From contig NZ_LMEI01000007.1 in assembly GCF_001426585.1 (NCBI RefSeq), positions 603,877 to 667,876 on the forward strand: a stretch of 64,000 nucleotides of DNA, in the 5' to 3' direction. Made by a program: the position numbers and the translations under genes. The notes under the pieces were generated by a model. The model searched no databases. It saw only the letters and a list, made by a program, of their open reading frames with translations, and was not told the origin of the DNA. The stretch is from Streptomyces sp. Root431 (lineage in GTDB: Bacteria; Actinomycetota; Actinomycetes; Streptomycetales; Streptomycetaceae). Of this stretch, positions 50,542 to 58,382 are shown piece by piece (position 1 is the first letter of the stretch; every line of letters begins with the position of its first letter).

Positions 50542-51468
50542 GTGCTGGGTCCCGTGATTCTCGCCGCGTCGCGCAGCGACAAGATGCGCCGTCTCGTGTC
50601 GGCCGCCCCCGGGACCAAGCAGGTCGTCGCCCGCTTCATAGCCGGTGAGTCGGTCGGCGACGTCGTCCCGATCGTCCAGGAGCTGAGCGACCGCGGCCTG
50701 GAGGTCACCCTCGACGTCGTCGGTGAGGACATCACCACCGTCGAGCAGTCCTACGCCGCCCGGGACGCCTACCTGGAGCTCATCGGCCGCCTCAAGGAGC
50801 TGGGCCTCGGCGCCCGCGCCGAGATGTCCGTGAAGCTGTCGATGTTCGGCCAGTCGCTGGAGAACGGCCACGAGCTCGCTCTCGCGAACGTCCGCCCCGT
50901 CGTCGAGGCCGCCGCCGAGATCGGCACCACCGTCACCCTGGACGCCGAGGACCACACCACCCTCGACTCGATGTTCGCCATCCACGAGGAGCTCCGGAAG
51001 AGCTTCCCGCAGACCGGCTGCGTCATCCAGGCCTACCTCTTCCGCACCGAGGACGACGCCCGCCGCCTCGCGGAGAACGGCTCCCGCGTCCGGATCGTGA
51101 AGGGCGCCTACAAGGAGCCCGCCTCCGTCGCCATCCAGGACAAGCCCGAGATCGACAAGGCGTACGTCCGGATCATGAAGATCCTGATGGACGGCGAGGG
51201 CTACCCGATGATCGGCTCCCACGACCCGCGCCTGATCTCCATCGGCCAGGAGCTGGCCCGCCGCGCCGGGCGCAAGCTGGACGAGTACGAGTTCCAGATG
51301 CTGTACGGCATCCGCAGCGAGGAGCAGAACCGTCTCGCCGCCGAGGGCCACCGCATGCGCGTGTACACCGCCTACGGCACCGACTGGTACGGCTACTTCA
51401 TGCGCCGTCTCGCGGAGAAGCCGGCCAACCTGCTCTTCTTCGTCCGCTCCATCCTCACCAAGGGCTGA
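50542..51468 (+). CDS. Proline dehydrogenase (monofunctional)
   Basis: It oxidises proline to pyrroline-5-carboxylate with FAD. The 308-residue barrel includes VTLDAEDHTTLDSM, RIVKGAYKEP, MIGSHDP, EFQMLYGIR and RVYTAYGTDWYGYFMRRLAE, the conserved substrate and FAD-binding strings. GTG 50542 has GGAGG 6 bases upstream. The P5C dehydrogenase gene follows directly, forming a two-gene proline operon facing the PucR gene. In-frame upstream sequence from 50470 is not conserved. Confidence 0.94.
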   Translation: MLGPVILAASRSDKMRRLVSAAPGTKQVVARFIAGESVGDVVPIVQELSDRGLEVTLDVVGEDITTVEQSYAARDAYLELIGRLKELGLGARAEMSVKLSMFGQSLENGHELALANVRPVVEAAAEIGTTVTLDAEDHTTLDSMFAIHEELRKSFPQTGCVIQAYLFRTEDDARRLAENGSRVRIVKGAYKEPASVAIQDKPEIDKAYVRIMKILMDGEGYPMIGSHDPRLISIGQELARRAGRKLDEYEFQMLYGIRSEEQNRLAAEGHRMRVYTAYGTDWYGYFMRRLAEKPANLLFFVRSILTKG

Positions 51469-51501
51469 GCCCCCCACCTCTCACAAGGAGTAATGCGACT
51501 C

Positions 51502-53133
51502 ATGGACGCTGTCACCCAGGTCCCCGCTCCGGTCAACGAGCCGGTGCACAGCTACGCCCCCGGCTCGCCCGAGCGCGCCCGTCTCGAGGTCAAGCTCAAG
51601 GAGCTGGCCGAGAACCCGCGCGAGCTGCCGATGACCATCGGCGGCGTGAAGCGCCTCGGCGGCGGCGAGGAGTTCAAGGTCGTCCAGCCGCACAACCACA
51701 AGGCCGTCATCGGCACCTTCCGCGGCGCCACCACGCAGGACGCCCAGGACGCGGTCGACGCCGCCCTGGCCGCGGCCCCGGCCTGGCGCGCGATGGCCTT
51801 CGACGACCGTGCCGCGATCATCCTGCGCGCCGCCGAGCTGCTCGCCGGCCCGTGGCGCGAGACGCTGGCCGCGTCCACCATGCTCGGCCAGTCGAAGACC
51901 GCCCAGCAGGCCGAGATCGACACCCCGTGCGAGCTCGTCGACTTCTGGCGCTTCAACGTCGCGTACGCCCGCCAGATCCTGGCCGAGCAGCCGCCGGCGA
52001 ACTCCCCGGGTGTGTGGAACCGTCTGGACCACCGCCCGCTCGAGGGCTTCGTCTACGCGATCACGCCGTTCAACTTCACGGCCATCGCGGGCAACCTGCC
52101 CACCGCCCCCGCCCTCATGGGCAACGTGGTGGTCTGGAAGCCGTCCCCGACGCAGACGCACTCCGCCGTGCTCCTCATGGAGCTCCTGGAGGAGGCCGGC
52201 CTGCCGAAGGGCGTCATCAACCTGGTGACCGGCGACGGCATCGCCGTCTCCGAGGTGGCCCTGAACCACCCCGACCTGGCCGGCATCCACTTCACCGGCT
52301 CGACCAAGACCTTCCAGCACCTGTGGAAGACGGTCGGCACCAACATCGAGAAGTACCGCTCGTACCCGCGGATCGTCGGCGAGACCGGCGGCAAGGACTT
52401 CGTCGTCGCGCACCCCAGCGCCGACCGCGCCATCCTGAAGACCGCGCTGACCCGTGGCTCCTTCGAGTTCCAGGGCCAGAAGTGCTCCGCGTCCTCGCGT
52501 GCGTACGTCCCGGCCTCCATCTGGAACGACGGCTTCAAGGAGGAGTTCGCGGCCGAGGTCGACGGCATCACCATGGGTGACGTCACCGACCTGTCGAACT
52601 TCATCGGCGCCGTCATCGACGAGCGCTCGTTCGCCAAGAACAAGGCGGCGATCGACCGTGCCGCGGCCGACCCGACCTGCACGATCATCGCCGGTGGCAC
52701 CTACGACGACTCGGTGGGCTACTTCGTCCGTCCGACCGTCATTGCCTGCACCGACCCGGAGAACGAGGTCTTCAAGGCCGAGTACTTCGGTCCGATCCTC
52801 GCGATCCACGTGTACGAGGACGAGAAGTACGACGAGATGCTGACCCAGATGGAGTCGGTCTCGGACTACGCCCTCACCGGCTCGGTCATCTCCGGCGACC
52901 GCGCGGCCGCCGCGTACACGATGGAGAAGCTCCGCTTCGCCGCGGGCAACTTCTACATCAACGACAAGTCGACCGGCGCCGTCGTCGGCCAGCAGCCCTT
53001 CGGCGGCGGCCGTGCCTCGGGCACGAACGACAAGGCCGGCGCCCCGCAGAACCTGATGCGCTGGACGCTGACCCGCGCCATCAAGGAGACGCTGGTTCCG
53101 CCGACCGAGTACGGCTACCCCCACATGGGCTGA
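51502..53133 (+). CDS. pruA: L-glutamate gamma-semialdehyde (P5C) dehydrogenase
   Basis: It converts pyrroline-5-carboxylate/glutamate semialdehyde to glutamate with NAD+, completing proline breakdown. The 543-residue aldehyde dehydrogenase has the general-base Glu in VGETGGKDF, the nucleophilic Cys in FEFQGQKCSASSR, and PFGGGRASG near the end. AAGGAG lies upstream; ATG 51502 starts the conserved MDAVTQVP sequence, and ATG 51493 is only 2-3 bases from that site. It ends 35 bases before a strong bidirectional terminator. Confidence 0.95.
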   Translation: MDAVTQVPAPVNEPVHSYAPGSPERARLEVKLKELAENPRELPMTIGGVKRLGGGEEFKVVQPHNHKAVIGTFRGATTQDAQDAVDAALAAAPAWRAMAFDDRAAIILRAAELLAGPWRETLAASTMLGQSKTAQQAEIDTPCELVDFWRFNVAYARQILAEQPPANSPGVWNRLDHRPLEGFVYAITPFNFTAIAGNLPTAPALMGNVVVWKPSPTQTHSAVLLMELLEEAGLPKGVINLVTGDGIAVSEVALNHPDLAGIHFTGSTKTFQHLWKTVGTNIEKYRSYPRIVGETGGKDFVVAHPSADRAILKTALTRGSFEFQGQKCSASSRAYVPASIWNDGFKEEFAAEVDGITMGDVTDLSNFIGAVIDERSFAKNKAAIDRAAADPTCTIIAGGTYDDSVGYFVRPTVIACTDPENEVFKAEYFGPILAIHVYEDEKYDEMLTQMESVSDYALTGSVISGDRAAAAYTMEKLRFAAGNFYINDKSTGAVVGQQPFGGGRASGTNDKAGAPQNLMRWTLTRAIKETLVPPTEYGYPHMG

Positions 53134-53168
53134 CGCCCTTCGGGCCTCCCTGAGGCCCGCCCCTGATC

Positions 53169-53213
53169 ACCGCCCCCCTCCTCGGTCCCCCAACTGAGGA
53201 CGGGGGCGGTTCT
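53169..53213. terminator. Bidirectional terminator between pruA and the hydrolase gene
   Basis: Arms of 15 bases (53169-53183 and 53196-53210) pair with one mismatch around a 12-base loop, followed by TTC. The hairpin lies between convergent genes. Confidence 0.83.
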
Positions 53214-54094
53214 CATTCCCCGGTCCGCCGCTTCAGGAAGTCGCCGATCAGCTCGGCGATCTGCGGCGCGTGGGTCTCCAGGGCGAAGTGGCCCGTGGGG
53301 AGGAGGTGGATCTCGGCGTCCGGGAGGTCGCGGCGGAAGGCCTCGGCGCCCGCCGGGACGAAGACCTGGTCGCCCTCGCCCCAGACCGCGAGCAGCGGGA
53401 CCCGGGAGGTGCGGAAGTACTCCTGGAAGGCGGGGTAGAGGGCGAAGTTGGAGCCGTAGTCGGCGATCAGGCCGAGCTGGATCTCGTCCTGGCCCTCGCG
53501 GGCCATCAGGGCGGCGTCGTGGTGCCAGGAGTCCGGGTCGAGGAGGTCGCGGAACTCGGCGGGGACGCCGGTCTCGTACTGCCAGCGGATGCCGTCGAGG
53601 GAGCGGATGCCGCGGACCGGCTCCTCCGTCTCGGGGGTGCGGTTCTCGATCAGGGCGAGGACCGGGGCCCAGGCCTCGGCGCCGAGGCCCTCGTCGTACG
53701 CGTTGCCGTTCTGGCTGATGATCGCGGTGACGCGCTCGGGGTGGGCGAGGGCGAGGCGCAGGCCGATGGGGGAGCCGTAGTCCTGGATGTAGAGGGCGTA
53801 CCGCTCCAGGCCCAGGGTCTCGGTGAACTCGGCGGTGAGCGCGGCCAGTTCGGCGAAGGTGTAGGCGAAGTCGGCGGCGGAGGGGGCGTCGCTGCGGCCG
53901 AAGCCCAGGTGGTCGGGGGCGATCAGGCGGTAGCGGTCCGCGAGGAGCGGGATCAGGTCGCGGAACATGCGCGAGCTGGTGGGGAAGCCGTGCAGCAGGA
54001 GCAGGACGGGGGCGTCGGCCGGGCCCGCCTCGCGGTAGGAGATCTCGTGGCCGCGGACGGTGGCGGTGCGGTGGTGGGTCGGCAGCACGGACAT
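53213..54094 (-). CDS. Alpha/beta hydrolase (haloalkane dehalogenase/epoxide hydrolase-like)
   Basis: A 293-residue alpha/beta hydrolase. The oxyanion segment HGFPTSS, the nucleophile elbow IQDYGSPIG with Asp instead of Ser, the acid in WGEGDQVF, and the final His in TGHFALETH identify the Asp-nucleophile branch (epoxide hydrolases and dehalogenases). The natural substrate is unknown. ATG 54094 follows AGGGGTTAGAAG. It is divergent from the acetyltransferase at 54203 with 108 bases between; TAACCCC and GGGGTTA copies lie at either end of that gap. Confidence 0.92.
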   Translation of the reverse strand: MSVLPTHHRTATVRGHEISYREAGPADAPVLLLLHGFPTSSRMFRDLIPLLADRYRLIAPDHLGFGRSDAPSAADFAYTFAELAALTAEFTETLGLERYALYIQDYGSPIGLRLALAHPERVTAIISQNGNAYDEGLGAEAWAPVLALIENRTPETEEPVRGIRSLDGIRWQYETGVPAEFRDLLDPDSWHHDAALMAREGQDEIQLGLIADYGSNFALYPAFQEYFRTSRVPLLAVWGEGDQVFVPAGAEAFRRDLPDAEIHLLPTGHFALETHAPQIAELIGDFLKRRTGE

Positions 54095-54202
54095 CTTCTA
54101 ACCCCTTATGTGTGAGTGACTGGTTATGGGATGACTCAATCAGGGCAGGAGTAACCTGTCAATGGCGCGAGAGGGGTTAGATCGTCGTGGGAGGGTGAGT
54201 GC

Positions 54203-54739
54203 ATGACCGTGAGGATCGCGCCCACCCATGAACTCGGGGCCGCCCGGCTCCGCTCCGTACGCGAGATGCTCGACACCGCCTTCGACGGCGACTTCGCCGA
54301 CGAGGACTGGGACCACACCCTCGGCGGCGTCCACGCCTGGATCGAGGACGGGGCGGGCATCGCCGCCCACGGCGCCGTCGTCATGCGGCGCGTGCTCCAC
54401 CGGGGGCGTTCGTACCGCGTCGGGTACGTCGAAGGGGTCGCCGTCCGGGGCGATCTCAGGCGGCGGGGGCTCGGCGGGGCCGTGATGGACGGCCTGGAGC
54501 GGGTGATCGACGGCGCGTACGCCTTCGGGGCGCTCAGCGCCTCCGACGAAGGGGCCGCGCTCTACCGGGCCCGCGGATGGCGGGTCTGGAAGGGGCGGAT
54601 CGAGGTCCTCGCCCCCGAGGGGACCGTCCGGCTTGCGGACGAGGAGGGGTCCGTCTTCCTGCGGGCGGCGGCGGGGCGTGTCCTGCCCGGGGCCGCCGAC
54701 CCGCTCGTCTTCGACTGGCGTGACGGGGACGTGGTGTGA
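54203..54739 (+). CDS. Aminoglycoside 2'-N-acetyltransferase (AAC(2')-I) family protein
   Basis: A 178-residue GNAT protein that closely follows the mycobacterial AAC(2')-I pattern I recall: FDGDFADEDWDHTLGGVHAW, GYVEGVAVRGDLRRRGLGGAVMD, YAFGALSASDEGAALYRARGW, VLAPEGTVR, and a final DWRDGDVV. The family acetylates the 2'-amine of aminoglycosides, though in mycobacteria a housekeeping role is also proposed. Resistance activity here is inferred, not shown. GGGAGGGTGAGTGC precedes ATG 54203. The convergent membrane gene ends 7 bases away. Confidence 0.88.
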   Translation: MTVRIAPTHELGAARLRSVREMLDTAFDGDFADEDWDHTLGGVHAWIEDGAGIAAHGAVVMRRVLHRGRSYRVGYVEGVAVRGDLRRRGLGGAVMDGLERVIDGAYAFGALSASDEGAALYRARGWRVWKGRIEVLAPEGTVRLADEEGSVFLRAAAGRVLPGAADPLVFDWRDGDVV

Positions 54740-54746
54740 AGCCGCG

Positions 54747-55514
54747 TCAGGGAGCCGGCGGGCTCTGCTCCGCGCGCTCCTTGGCCTTCTCCACGCGCCC
54801 CCTGGCCGTCTCCAGCTGAGAGGTGAACAGGGCGGAGAACATGGAGGCGAGGGCGATCGTGATCGCGAGCCCGCCCATGCCGAGCGTCCCGATGAAGCAC
54901 GCCGCCATCGCGCCGCCGACCAGGACGAGCCACACCGCGAGGGCCACCTTGCCGCGGCGGCTCAGGAACAGTTGACGGAGCGGGGTGGCCGGCGGGATCT
55001 CCAGGGCGCCCGCGGGGCCCGCCGTCGCCGCGCGGGGCCGCTTGAAGTAGCCGTACACCAGCCACTCGCCGCACAGCTCCCAGCCCTCCGGCTCCAGCTC
55101 GCCAAGCACCTTCGCGCGGCGCCGGCCGGCGATGACCTCGCGGCGGTACTCCCACCGCAGCGTCGCCCGCGCGGAACGGCGGCAGACGAACCGGCCGAGC
55201 GAGTCCAGGGACTCCACCTCCCAGCCCTGGTCGCCGTGGACGGCGAGCATGCGGCGGTCGTTGAAGATGTCGGCCGTCCAGGTCCAGTTCTCCGCCCGCT
55301 CGTCCGGCTCGGCGGGCAGCGGGACGACCCCGCCGAGCTGCGCCGCGAAGCCGGCGGCCGGGCCGAACTCCTCCTCCGGGCGCGCCCCGGTCTCGGCGAG
55401 GTGGCCGCGCAGGTCCTCGACGGTGGCGGTGATCTGCTCGTCGGGCACGCGCGCGGCGCGCAGGGCGTCGGTCAGCTCCGAGAAGTACCGGTCGGAGTCC
55501 TTGTTCGTGCTCAT
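54747..55514 (-). CDS. Membrane protein partnered with PadR
   Basis: A 255-residue protein with an N-terminal helical domain (YFSELTDALRAARVPDEQIT, VEDLRGHLAE) resembling HAAS-type signalling domains that accompany PadR regulators. A central region (EYRREVIAGRRRAKVLGELE) precedes two transmembrane helices near 190-235. ATG 55514 overlaps the PadR stop as ATGA and has GGGGGAAGAA upstream. Signalling between the membrane domain and PadR is a family-based inference. Confidence 0.82.
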   Translation of the reverse strand: MSTNKDSDRYFSELTDALRAARVPDEQITATVEDLRGHLAETGARPEEEFGPAAGFAAQLGGVVPLPAEPDERAENWTWTADIFNDRRMLAVHGDQGWEVESLDSLGRFVCRRSARATLRWEYRREVIAGRRRAKVLGELEPEGWELCGEWLVYGYFKRPRAATAGPAGALEIPPATPLRQLFLSRRGKVALAVWLVLVGGAMAACFIGTLGMGGLAITIALASMFSALFTSQLETARGRVEKAKERAEQSPPAP

Positions 55515-55852
55515 GTCGTTCTTCCCCCTGGGTGCAGCGTGGTCTCGACGGCGCGGTGGAAGCGCAGCCAGTCGCGGCTCTCGGCGGCGAGGTGCTCGCG
55601 CCCCCGCTCGGTGAGCCGGTAGTAGCGGCGGCCCGGCCCGCGCTCGGCGGCGCGGAACTCGGCCTCCACCAGACCGGCTTCCTCCAGGCGGTTCAGTACG
55701 GGATAGAGCGTCCCGCCCTTGATCTCGCCGAGTCCCGCCTCGGCGAGCGCCTTGGCGATCTCGTACCCGTAGCTCTCGCCGTCGGTCAGTCGGGAGAGGA
55801 CGAGCAGGTCGAGGACGCCCTTGAGCCAGCTGGATCTGCGGTCTGCGGCCAT
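55511..55852 (-). CDS. PadR family regulator
   Basis: A 113-residue PadR repressor with the winged-helix pattern LKGVLDLLVLSRLTDGESYG, IKGGTLYPVLNRLEEAGLVE and RRYYRLTERGREHL. It is cotranscribed with the membrane protein that follows and overlaps it by 4 bases. No ribosome site is obvious before ATG 55852. Two CTAGATAG copies lie just upstream and may be its operator. Confidence 0.92.
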   Translation of the reverse strand: MAADRRSSWLKGVLDLLVLSRLTDGESYGYEIAKALAEAGLGEIKGGTLYPVLNRLEEAGLVEAEFRAAERGPGRRYYRLTERGREHLAAESRDWLRFHRAVETTLHPGGRTT

Positions 55853-55871
55853 AGGTGTATTGGAGCACCAG

Positions 55872-55896
55872 CTAGATAGGAATGCAAACTAGATAG
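55872..55896 (-). promoter_or_regulatory. Direct repeats before padR
   Basis: CTAGATAG occurs at 55872-55879 and 55889-55896, a 17-base period, 20 bases upstream of the PadR start codon. The spacing suits a regulator binding beside a promoter. Confidence 0.5.
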
Positions 55897-55907
55897 AGAT
55901 GCCGAAG

Positions 55908-56909
55908 TCAGGCCGCGACCAGCATCTTTCCGAGGTTCTCGCCGCGCAGCATCCCCAGGAACGCGTCCACGATGTGCCCGAACCCCTCCACCACCGTCAC
56001 GTCCAGCGGCAGCGCCCCGCTGCGCAGGTGCGGGACGGCGAGGTCGTACAGCTCCTCCAGGGCGTCCATGTGGTCGCGTACGAGGAAGCCTTCGAGCCGG
56101 ATGCTCTTGCCGACCACGTCGAAGAGGTTGCGCGGGGCCGGCGGGGGAGCGGAGAGCGAGTGGTACTGGCCCACCGCGCCGACCCAGGCGATCCGGCCGT
56201 GCGGACGCAGCGCGTCGATCGCGGCCTCCAGATGCTCCCCGCCCACCCCGTCCAGGACCGCGTCGAGACCCTCCGGCGCCGCCTTCGCGAGCAGCTCCGC
56301 GACCGGCCCGTCGTGGTAGTCGAAGGCCGCGTCGAAGCCCACCTCCTCCGTCAGGTACGCCACCTTGCGCGCCGACCCCGCGCTGCCGACGAGCCGCCCC
56401 GCGCCGAGCAGCCGGGCGAGCCGGCCCGCCGCCGTGCCCACCCCGCCCGCCGCCGCGGACACGAAGAGGTCCTCGCCGGGCTGGAGCCGCGCGATCCGGG
56501 TCAGGCCCACGTAGGCCGACAGGCCCGTACCGCCGAGCAGGCTCAGGTGCGCGGCGAGCGGGACGCCCTCGAAGTCCGGGACCGGGCGCGTCTCGTCCTT
56601 CGAGACCAGGGCGTGGGTGCGCCAGCCCTTGCGGTGCAGGACGAGGTCGCCGGGGCGCAGGGCCGGGTCGCGGGAGTCGAGCACGCGACCCAGGGTCCGG
56701 CCCTCCATCGGGGAGTTCAGGGTCCACAGCTCGTCCGAGTCCATCGCCTCGCGGTGGTACGGGTCGACGGACCACTGGAGGTTCTCGACGAGGGCGGTGC
56801 CGGGCTCCGGCGCCGGGACGGGGGACTCGACGAAGGAGAACAGGTCGGGGGTGGGGAAACCGGTGGGGCGGGCGGTCTGCTGGACGGTGATCATGGCGTC
56901 GGTAGGCAT
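55908..56909 (-). CDS. NADP-dependent oxidoreductase (medium-chain dehydrogenase, leukotriene B4 reductase-like)
   Basis: A 333-residue zinc-independent MDR enzyme. It has the N-terminal FSFVESPVPAPEPGTALVEN fold, the cofactor motif VSAAAGGVGTAAGRLARLLGA, YHDGPVAELLA, and a C-terminal VVEGFGHIVDAFLGMLRGENLGKMLV like curcumin/PTGR reductases. It may reduce enones with NADPH; the substrate is unknown. ATG 56909 lacks a ribosome site and has TACCGT 7 bases upstream, so a leaderless message is plausible; ATG 56894 is the alternative. It is divergent from a LysR gene, which likely regulates it. Confidence 0.88.
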   Translation of the reverse strand: MPTDAMITVQQTARPTGFPTPDLFSFVESPVPAPEPGTALVENLQWSVDPYHREAMDSDELWTLNSPMEGRTLGRVLDSRDPALRPGDLVLHRKGWRTHALVSKDETRPVPDFEGVPLAAHLSLLGGTGLSAYVGLTRIARLQPGEDLFVSAAAGGVGTAAGRLARLLGAGRLVGSAGSARKVAYLTEEVGFDAAFDYHDGPVAELLAKAAPEGLDAVLDGVGGEHLEAAIDALRPHGRIAWVGAVGQYHSLSAPPPAPRNLFDVVGKSIRLEGFLVRDHMDALEELYDLAVPHLRSGALPLDVTVVEGFGHIVDAFLGMLRGENLGKMLVAA

Positions 56910-56975
56910 GGAGATGACGGTAGGAGGGGGCGCACGGCCCGGGCAGGGGGTAGCGTCGATGGCCGCGGCCGATCC

Positions 56976-56990
56976 ATGAATGCCGCTCAT
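56976..56990. promoter_or_regulatory. Candidate LysR binding site (T-N11-A)
   Basis: ATGAATGCCGCTCAT has ATGA/TCAT half-sites and a T-N11-A core. It lies between the divergent LysR and oxidoreductase starts. Confidence 0.5.
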
Positions 56991-57010
56991 GCAGGCAGGT
57001 GGGAGCCCCG

Positions 57011-57907
57011 ATGACCGACGACCTCGCCCCGCGCGAACTGCGCGTCCTGCTTGCCGTCGGCCAGGAGCGCGGCTTCTCCGCCGCCGCCGTCGCCCTCGGC
57101 ATGACGCAGTCCGCCGTCTCGCACTCGGTGCGCACCACCGAACGCAAGCTGGGCGCGGTCCTCTTCGACCGGGGACGGACCGGCGCCACGCCGACGGCGG
57201 CGGGCGAGCGGGCCCTCGCGCACGCCCGGCGGGTGCTCCGGCTGCTCGACGTGATGGCCGCGGAGGTGCGCGGCGCGGGACGGGCCGGCGGTGCGGGCGA
57301 CGGGCCGGTCACCCTCGCAGGGCCGCTGCGGATCGCGGCCTTCCGCAGTGCGGCGCTGCATCTGCTGCCGCGCGCCCTGGGGCGGCTGACGGCGCGGCAC
57401 CCGGAGATCGTGCCCGAGGTGCGGATCGTGCGGGAGGTCGGGCGCGGGACGGCCGGTGAAGTCCTCGACGGGCGGGCGGACCTGGGGATCGCGACCATCG
57501 GGACCACCTCGCCCGTGCCGCCGGAGCTGGTCGGCGGTGTCCTGGTGGAGGAGGGGTACGCGCTGGTGCACCCGGCCGGGCACCCGGCGCCGCGCTCGCT
57601 GCCGCTGGTCGACTGGACGGAGAACTGCACCTCGTACACCCGGGAATGGTGGGCCGGGCAGGAGTGGCTGCCGCCGGCGACCGTACAGGCCGAGGACGAC
57701 GGAGCGGTGCTCTCGATGGTGAGCACCGGTTACGGGATGGCCGTGATGCCGGAACTCTCCCTGGTCGGAGCACCGCCCTCCGTCGAGATCACCGATCTCG
57801 GACCGGAGCGCCCGACGCGCTCGGTGGGCTACGTCACCACCCCCGAGCTGGCCTCCACCCTCGCCGTGCGGGCGCTCATCAGGGAGCTTCGGGCCGTCGC
57901 GGGGTGA
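57011..57907 (+). CDS. LysR family regulator
   Basis: A 298-residue LysR protein with the N-terminal helix-turn-helix (GFSAAAVALGMTQSAVSHSV, RTTERKLGAVLFDR) and a two-lobe effector domain. The effector is unknown. ATG 57011 has GGTGGGAG 5 bases upstream; an in-frame start at 56999 would precede that site. It is divergent from the NADP-dependent oxidoreductase, its probable target. Confidence 0.93.
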   Translation: MTDDLAPRELRVLLAVGQERGFSAAAVALGMTQSAVSHSVRTTERKLGAVLFDRGRTGATPTAAGERALAHARRVLRLLDVMAAEVRGAGRAGGAGDGPVTLAGPLRIAAFRSAALHLLPRALGRLTARHPEIVPEVRIVREVGRGTAGEVLDGRADLGIATIGTTSPVPPELVGGVLVEEGYALVHPAGHPAPRSLPLVDWTENCTSYTREWWAGQEWLPPATVQAEDDGAVLSMVSTGYGMAVMPELSLVGAPPSVEITDLGPERPTRSVGYVTTPELASTLAVRALIRELRAVAG

Positions 57908-58112
57908 CCCTCGGGCGACGCCGGGAGGACCCTGAGTCCCGCGCCGTCTCAGATAGTAGGAAGTCCGAGTAATTGTGGAGACAGATGCGGCGCCCTGCCC
58001 TAGCTTTGTAGAAGCCGAACGTCTCGCTACATCAGCGAATGGCGGTCGAGAGCGCGACGCCCCTGTGCAGGCAACCCCTGCGGCGGCGCTCCCCGCCCCT
58101 GCCGGCACCTTC

Positions 58113-58154
58113 GATCACCACTGATCTCCGCACTTTCGGATCATCACTGATCTC
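58113..58154 (+). promoter_or_regulatory. Direct repeat before the small 43-residue gene
   Basis: GATCACCACTGATCTC (58113-58128) recurs as GATCATCACTGATCTC (58139-58154), with one change and a 26-base period. Upstream, 57950-58010 is unusually A/T-rich for this genome and includes TAGCTT at 58001, a possible -10. Confidence 0.5.
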
Positions 58155-58170
58155 AAGGAGTCGATCCCTC

Positions 58171-58302
58171 ATGGCCACTCAGACCACCCGCCGCGTCCGC
58201 CACTCCGCCGGCCGTTCCAACGACGAGGCCCGCCAGAACGCCGCCGCCGCCCTCCAGCGCGCCCTCGACCGCCGTGACAACGGCGGCTCCACCGGCCACT
58301 GA
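58171..58302 (+). CDS. Small basic protein of unknown function (43 residues)
   Basis: The peptide begins MATQTTRRVRHSAGRSNDEA and ends in RRDNGGSTGH. It is highly charged and rich in Arg, Ala and Asn, with no membrane segment. AAGGAG lies about 10 bases before ATG 58171. The frame and composition resemble small Streptomyces proteins I have seen in similar contexts, but no function is known to me. It precedes leuB by 80 bases with an operator-like dyad between them. Confidence 0.65.
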   Translation: MATQTTRRVRHSAGRSNDEARQNAAAALQRALDRRDNGGSTGH

Positions 58303-58326
58303 CACACCTTCACCCGGATGGCGCTT

Positions 58327-58376
58327 CGTCCACATGATGGACGGAACGTGTCAGACGATGGGACGAAGAGTAGGGT
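58327..58376 (+). promoter_or_regulatory. Palindrome and -10 element before leuB
   Basis: CGTCCA and TGGACG (58327-58343) form an exact dyad around a 5-base spacer. TAGGGT (58371-58376) is a possible -10 with a poor -35 (TGTCAG at 58349). Transcription would begin at or next to the leuB ATG. Confidence 0.55.
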
Positions 58377-58382
58377 GCCGAC

